DNA from: an uncultured Clostridia bacterium | GTDB lineage: Bacteria > Bacillota > Clostridia > Lachnospirales > Anaerotignaceae | DNA length: 64,000 nt | NCBI GenBank assembly: GCA_910587735.1 | Contig: CAJUNT010000001.1 | Span: forward strand, 124,001-188,000 | Direction: 5' to 3' | Shown here: one piece after another, positions 60,137-64,000 of the stretch | Position numbering within the stretch: position 1 is the stretch's first letter | Layout of the letters: each line of letters opens with the position of its first letter | Notes under the pieces: generated by a model | The model's input: only the letters and a program-made list of their open reading frames with translations | The model's database searches: none | What the model was told of the DNA's origin: nothing | Translations under genes and position numbers: made by a program

Positions 60137-61033
60137 TTGCAGATTGATAGATTGTTTCAAATAATATATATTCTTTTAGAAAAAAAGACTGTAACAGCAA
60201 AAATGCTTTCTGAACAATTTGAAGTGTCTCAAAGAACAATTTACAGAGATATTGATATATTAAGTCAATGTGGTATACCCTTATATAGTGCAAGGGGAAG
60301 AAATGGGGGCATCAAAATATTAGAAAATTTTGTATTGAATAAGTCTGCTATGACGGAACAGGAACAATATCACATATTGATAGCATTACAAAGTTTACCG
60401 AAAGGAGGAACTGAAAATATAAAGGAAACATTGAAAAAATACAGCAATTTTTTTCAAAAGTCATATCAAAATTATATACAGGTTGATTTTTCAGAATGGG
60501 GAAAACAAAAAGAAACACTTTTTGATACATTGAAAAAGGCTATATTTGATAAAAGGGTAATATCATTTGTATATTATAATAGTGAAGGAGAGAAAACACA
60601 AAGAAAAGCAGAACCTTATCAGTTATGGTTTAAAAGCAGAAATTGGTATTTAAAAGCTTATTGTCAAGAAAAAAAGCATTTGAGAATATTTAAACTAAAT
60701 CGTATCAAAAATTTAGTTGTGACAGAAGAATTTTTTGATAAAATTTGGGAAGAACAGGAAAATGAAGTTAATAATAAGTTATATCAAGATATTACAATAG
60801 TATTAGAAATAGACAGTAGCATGGCATATAGGGTATATGACGAATTTGAAATAGAGCAGATATATAAAAAGCAAAATGGTGATTTTACTGTTATGTTATA
60901 TTGCCCTGAAAATAATTGGATATATGATTATATTTTGTCTTGGGGAGAGTATGCTATTATAAAAGAGCCTTTATTTGTAAAAGAAAAAATGGAACAAAAA
61001 ATAAAAAATATGATAAAAAAATATAATATATGA
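60137..61033 (+). CDS. WYL-domain transcriptional regulator
   Basis: The 298-aa protein has an N-terminal helix-turn-helix of the DeoR type (LSEQFEVSQRTIYRDIDIL), then a WYL domain (YQLWFKSRNWYLKAYCQ) and a WCX-like C-terminus. WYL domains sense ligands or nucleic acids. The start is TTG 60137, with AAAGGAG 8 nt upstream; the open frame begins at 60113. It lies upstream of a GyrI-like gene on the same strand. Confidence 0.88.
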   Translation: MQIDRLFQIIYILLEKKTVTAKMLSEQFEVSQRTIYRDIDILSQCGIPLYSARGRNGGIKILENFVLNKSAMTEQEQYHILIALQSLPKGGTENIKETLKKYSNFFQKSYQNYIQVDFSEWGKQKETLFDTLKKAIFDKRVISFVYYNSEGEKTQRKAEPYQLWFKSRNWYLKAYCQEKKHLRIFKLNRIKNLVVTEEFFDKIWEEQENEVNNKLYQDITIVLEIDSSMAYRVYDEFEIEQIYKKQNGDFTVMLYCPENNWIYDYILSWGEYAIIKEPLFVKEKMEQKIKNMIKKYNI

Positions 61034-61094
61034 CAGATAGATGTCATATTTATTGTTTTATACTCTTTATATAAAATATAAGGAGGAAATTGAT

Positions 61095-61535
61095 ATGAAA
61101 TATGAAATTGAAATGTTAAAGGAAAAAAGAGTAGCAGGATTTTGCCAAAGAACAGGAAATCAAAATAAAGATATGCCAGCAGTAATAGGAGGATTGTGGA
61201 AAAAGTGGAAAACCGTTTCAGAATTACAGGGAAGAAAAAATAAAAAATGGATTGGTATGTATACAGATTATGAAGGTATGGAATATGATGTAACAGTAGG
61301 ATACGAAATGAAAAAAGATGCCATAGTACCAAGTAATATGACAGAAAAAGTAATACCAGCAGGAAAATATGCTAAATTTGTATTGCATGGAGATGTTGTG
61401 AAAACGGTACAGCAAGCATGGGCAGATATTTGGAAAATGAATTTAGAAAGAACATTCGTATGTGACTTTGAAGAATATCAAGAAGGAAAAGACATGGAAA
61501 ATATGGAAATTTATATATATGTAGCAATTAAATAG
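61095..61535 (+). CDS. GyrI-like effector-binding domain protein
   Basis: The 146-aa protein has the GyrI-like/SOUL-type pattern: VAGFCQRTGNQ, WIGMYTDYEGMEYDVTVGYE, VIPAGKYAKFVLHGDV and FEEYQE. Such domains bind small amphipathic molecules and also occur as free proteins. AAGGAGG fixes the start at 61095 rather than 61041. The WYL regulator 61 bp upstream may control it. Confidence 0.85.
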   Translation: MKYEIEMLKEKRVAGFCQRTGNQNKDMPAVIGGLWKKWKTVSELQGRKNKKWIGMYTDYEGMEYDVTVGYEMKKDAIVPSNMTEKVIPAGKYAKFVLHGDVVKTVQQAWADIWKMNLERTFVCDFEEYQEGKDMENMEIYIYVAIK

Positions 61536-61546
61536 TGTAGTGTGGT

Positions 61547-61590
61547 AAGAGGGTATATTTTAAAAACAAATATATCCTCTTTTTATCATT
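61547..61590 (+). terminator. Terminator of the GyrI-like gene
   Basis: AAGAGGGTATATTT pairs with AAATATATCCTCTT and is followed by TTTATC. Confidence 0.7.
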
Positions 61591-61946
61591 TATATTATAT
61601 CAATATTTCAGCATAAATTTGATAAGAAATAAATAACTTGTTTATTTCTTTTGTAGTAAAAGTAAAATTTGTTGTTTAATATAGATTATTTTTTATGCAA
61701 TGTATACATAGCATTTTATAAAAATTTGAAAGAAAAATGTAACATAAAAAGACTACTATTCTGCTGTTTTATATGGTAAACTGTTGCTATACGTTAACAT
61801 TTGGCAAAAATGAAAAGAAATACAGACAACGTTATAAAGCGTTAAGTGTTCAGCAGTTATTTTTTCTGAACAATATGAATAATGATTTGTTAGAAAACGA
61901 TATTGTTATTCATGTCTGATAGAATCACAAAAGGAGGGGCATTCCA
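61591..61946. other. Long leader or promoter region of the SLH gene
   Basis: There is no ORF over about 350 bp. Several inverted repeats are visible, for example GTTCAG / CTGAAC near 61848-61872 and ATGAATAA / TTATTCAT near 61877-61914. This suggests a structured 5'-UTR for an abundantly expressed surface protein. Confidence 0.4.
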
Positions 61947-64000
61947 ATGAAACGGAAAGCAGCAATTTTATTAGCAGTTTGTATGTTATCTGCAAATTTT
62001 TCTGTTAGTAGTTATGGAGCAAATTTTTCAGACATCAATAATGTACCATGGCCTGGTGCTGTAACATATATTAATACGGTATCTGATTTAGGATTAATGG
62101 TAGGAGATATTGATGCAAAAACAGGCAAAAGTATGTTTCGTGCAAAAGACCATGTTACATACTGTGAAACAACACAGTTAGCATATGCATTATTAAAAAA
62201 GTCAGGAAAATTAAAACAAACAAATTCTGATATGGTTTCAAGGTGGACACAGGTAATGCAAGGATATAATATACCAGCATGGGCTTATGAAAGTGTTGCT
62301 TATGCTTTGGAAAATAATATTATTTCATTAACAGATACTTCTCGCTTTGTTACTAAAAAAAATGGTGTTGTAACAAATAATTATGCAAGCAGAGAAAGTG
62401 TTGCTGTAATATTTGGAAAATTTTTAAGTCATTTGTATGATGTAGATGTCAATGCGGTATTATCATTTCATGATAAAAACAGTATTGCTGTCACATCTGT
62501 GCCATATGTAGATTTGTTATCAAGATTAAATATTATGGTAGGAGATACCAATTATAATTTTACACCAAAGGCAGCAATCAATAGAGCAGAAACAGCAGTA
62601 TTAGTATCAAAAACATATGATGTATTGAAAAATAATACAACTACTACTCCAAGCAGTGGTAATGTAATTTCTGGTACAGTAATATCAATAGAGCAAAATG
62701 GAAATAATAAATTACTGGCGATTACAACAGATAAGGGAGATAAACAAGGATTTATTGTAGATAGTTCTACCAATATTTATGAAGGAGATACTACAAAAAT
62801 AATTAATATTTCTATTATAGAAATTGGTGATGGTGTTTCAATAGAATATTCTGGAGCAAAAGCAAATATTGTACGCTTGGTAAATGATGTTGTGCCTTCT
62901 GTAACAGAAGCAAAGGGTAGAATTGAAGATATTACACCAAGCAGAATTACATTAATAGACAATGATAAAAACACAAAAGACTATTATTTTGCAAATGAAT
63001 TTGATATTCAGTTAGATAAAAAAACAATTTCTCAAAAAGATTTAATTGATGAGTTTGATGAATATATTTTAGATGCTACATTAACATTAGATGGTAGCGA
63101 AAATATTGTATCTGCTACTGTAACAAGGGGAAAAGAAACGGGAAATACTGGTATATTAGTAAGTATTTCTGAAGATGAATTGAGCGTAAAAGCAAATAAA
63201 AATAGTAAAACACAAGATTTTGAATGGGTAAGCAATCCTGATATTTATTTAGAGGGAAAAGAAAGTACAGTCAGCAAAGTACGTAGAAAAGCAGATGATA
63301 CAACATTTTATGTAAAATATTATTTAGATAGTAAAGACAGAGTAAAGAAAGCAATGGTATCAGAAGACGAATTTGGAGAAAATGACACAAAATCAACAAT
63401 TACAGGTACAATTTATGCTATTGATGAGGATAGCGTAAGAATACGTAAAAAGAGTGATGGAAAAAGAGAAACATATGATTTTGCTTCTAAAGTAAAATAT
63501 TATTTAGATGGGGATAGTTGCAACTTTAGAGATGTAGAAAAAGCATTTAATAAAGAATATCTAAAAGATGATCCTGACGATTTTCATATTAAAGTATATT
63601 TAGACGATGATGGTGATGTAAAAGAATTATATGCATCATTGAGCAGTAAAAATTTGGAAGGAAAAGAAGAATATGATACAATAGACGGAAAAGTATTACG
63701 TATGGACGAGGATGAAATACGTGTAGAGCAGGAAGATGAAAAAGCAAAAAATTATGATATTGCGAAAAGAGCAGATTATTATATTGAAAATAGTAAAGGC
63801 GAATTTGAAAGCAGTAGTTATTCAAAAGTAAAAAAGGCTTATGATGATGCTTATGACGATGATGATGATTTCTTTGTAACATTGTATATTGATGATGATG
63901 ACGAAGTGGTTAAAATTGAGGCATCTCCTGAAAGGGATTCTTATGGTAGACAAGTAACAGGTACAATTACAAAATTAAGTGAAAGTTCTATTACATTGAA
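61947..64000 (+). CDS. Secreted S-layer-homology (SLH) protein with tandem repeats (runs off the window)
   Basis: ATG 61947 follows AAGGAGGGG and the frame stays open to the window end (684 codons). Signal peptide: MKRKAAILLAVCMLSANFS. Residues about 28-230 form SLH domains (NFSDINNVPWPGAVTYI, GLMVGDI, FTPKAAINRAETAVLV) that bind secondary cell-wall polymer. A Thr/Ser linker follows, then at least five copies of a beta-rich unit of about 70-90 residues, each opening like GTVISIEQNG, GRIEDITPSR, GTIYAIDEDS, GKVLRMDEDE or GTITKLSESS, with increasingly Asp-rich loops. This is probably an S-layer or wall-associated structural protein. Confidence 0.9.
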   Translation, partial: MKRKAAILLAVCMLSANFSVSSYGANFSDINNVPWPGAVTYINTVSDLGLMVGDIDAKTGKSMFRAKDHVTYCETTQLAYALLKKSGKLKQTNSDMVSRWTQVMQGYNIPAWAYESVAYALENNIISLTDTSRFVTKKNGVVTNNYASRESVAVIFGKFLSHLYDVDVNAVLSFHDKNSIAVTSVPYVDLLSRLNIMVGDTNYNFTPKAAINRAETAVLVSKTYDVLKNNTTTTPSSGNVISGTVISIEQNGNNKLLAITTDKGDKQGFIVDSSTNIYEGDTTKIINISIIEIGDGVSIEYSGAKANIVRLVNDVVPSVTEAKGRIEDITPSRITLIDNDKNTKDYYFANEFDIQLDKKTISQKDLIDEFDEYILDATLTLDGSENIVSATVTRGKETGNTGILVSISEDELSVKANKNSKTQDFEWVSNPDIYLEGKESTVSKVRRKADDTTFYVKYYLDSKDRVKKAMVSEDEFGENDTKSTITGTIYAIDEDSVRIRKKSDGKRETYDFASKVKYYLDGDSCNFRDVEKAFNKEYLKDDPDDFHIKVYLDDDGDVKELYASLSSKNLEGKEEYDTIDGKVLRMDEDEIRVEQEDEKAKNYDIAKRADYYIENSKGEFESSSYSKVKKAYDDAYDDDDDFFVTLYIDDDDEVVKIEASPERDSYGRQVTGTITKLSESSITL

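Noticed and set aside
1..64000. CRISPR arrays, tRNA or rRNA genes
   Set aside because: No regularly spaced direct repeats, cloverleaf-like segments or rRNA-like sequence were noticed on reading both strands; no search program was run.

Overview
The window is 64 kb of an AT-rich, Gram-positive-type chromosome. The gene set points to an anaerobic, endospore-forming member of the Clostridia, probably a Lachnospirales-like lineage: spo0A, a type III glutamine synthetase beside glnA and an ANTAR regulator, the walRK-yycHI-walJ cluster, strong Shine-Dalgarno sites, several TTG starts and an S-layer-homology protein. The taxonomic placement is inference. I saw no rRNA, tRNA or CRISPR array.

Layout. 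1-4.1 kb is a nitrogen block: an ANTAR response regulator (cut by the window edge), glnA, and divergent glnN behind an attenuator-like leader. 4.1-8.5 kb is a housekeeping run (DUF512 radical-SAM protein, der, plsY, gpsA). 8.6-11.9 kb, minus strand, holds a DUF815 ATPase, a DnaC/DnaI-type helicase loader and a DnaD-domain protein. 12.1-19.9 kb is feoAB, with feoB split by a 5.36 kb element. The element carries a large serine recombinase, a MoxR ATPase, a VWA protein, a HAD phosphatase, a lipoprotein and a possible 51-aa protein. Its ends fit attL and attR, and joining the feoB halves at the proposed TT core restores a 687-codon in-frame FeoB.

20-26 kb is accessory and surface-related: an FkbM methyltransferase put out of frame by a G9 tract (a phase-variation candidate), a GntR regulator, a lipoprotein, a Nif11-like small protein coupled to a 3-hydroxyisobutyrate-dehydrogenase-like gene, and a GT2/TPR glycosyltransferase. 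26-29 kb is a copper module: csoR and a copA whose C-terminus is an in-frame CopZ domain with its own ribosome binding site. 29-36.5 kb holds spo0A, a CYTH protein, a DJ-1 protein, an amidase, a complete transcription unit for a 17-residue peptide, ybaB, dnaX and a membrane-anchored metallopeptidase.

36.5-45.1 kb is the WalRK cell-wall two-component cluster with a secreted protein, yycH, yycI, murA, walJ and rlmH. 45-50 kb carries a hypothetical/DUF4291 pair, recR, a 33-aa membrane peptide, an XRE regulator, cfa, a CIRCE-controlled hsp20 and an HD hydrolase. 50-61.5 kb is housekeeping: secA, prfB (with its +1 frameshift), an rluD-like gene, a nucleotidyltransferase, prmA, rsmE, a cysteine desulfurase, thiI and two regulators or effector-binding proteins. 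The window ends inside a secreted SLH-domain protein with tandem beta-rich repeats.

The items most worth following up are the excisable-looking element in feoB, the poly-G switch in the FkbM gene, the ANTAR-type leader of glnN, the copA-copZ fusion with an internal start, and the small peptide transcription units.
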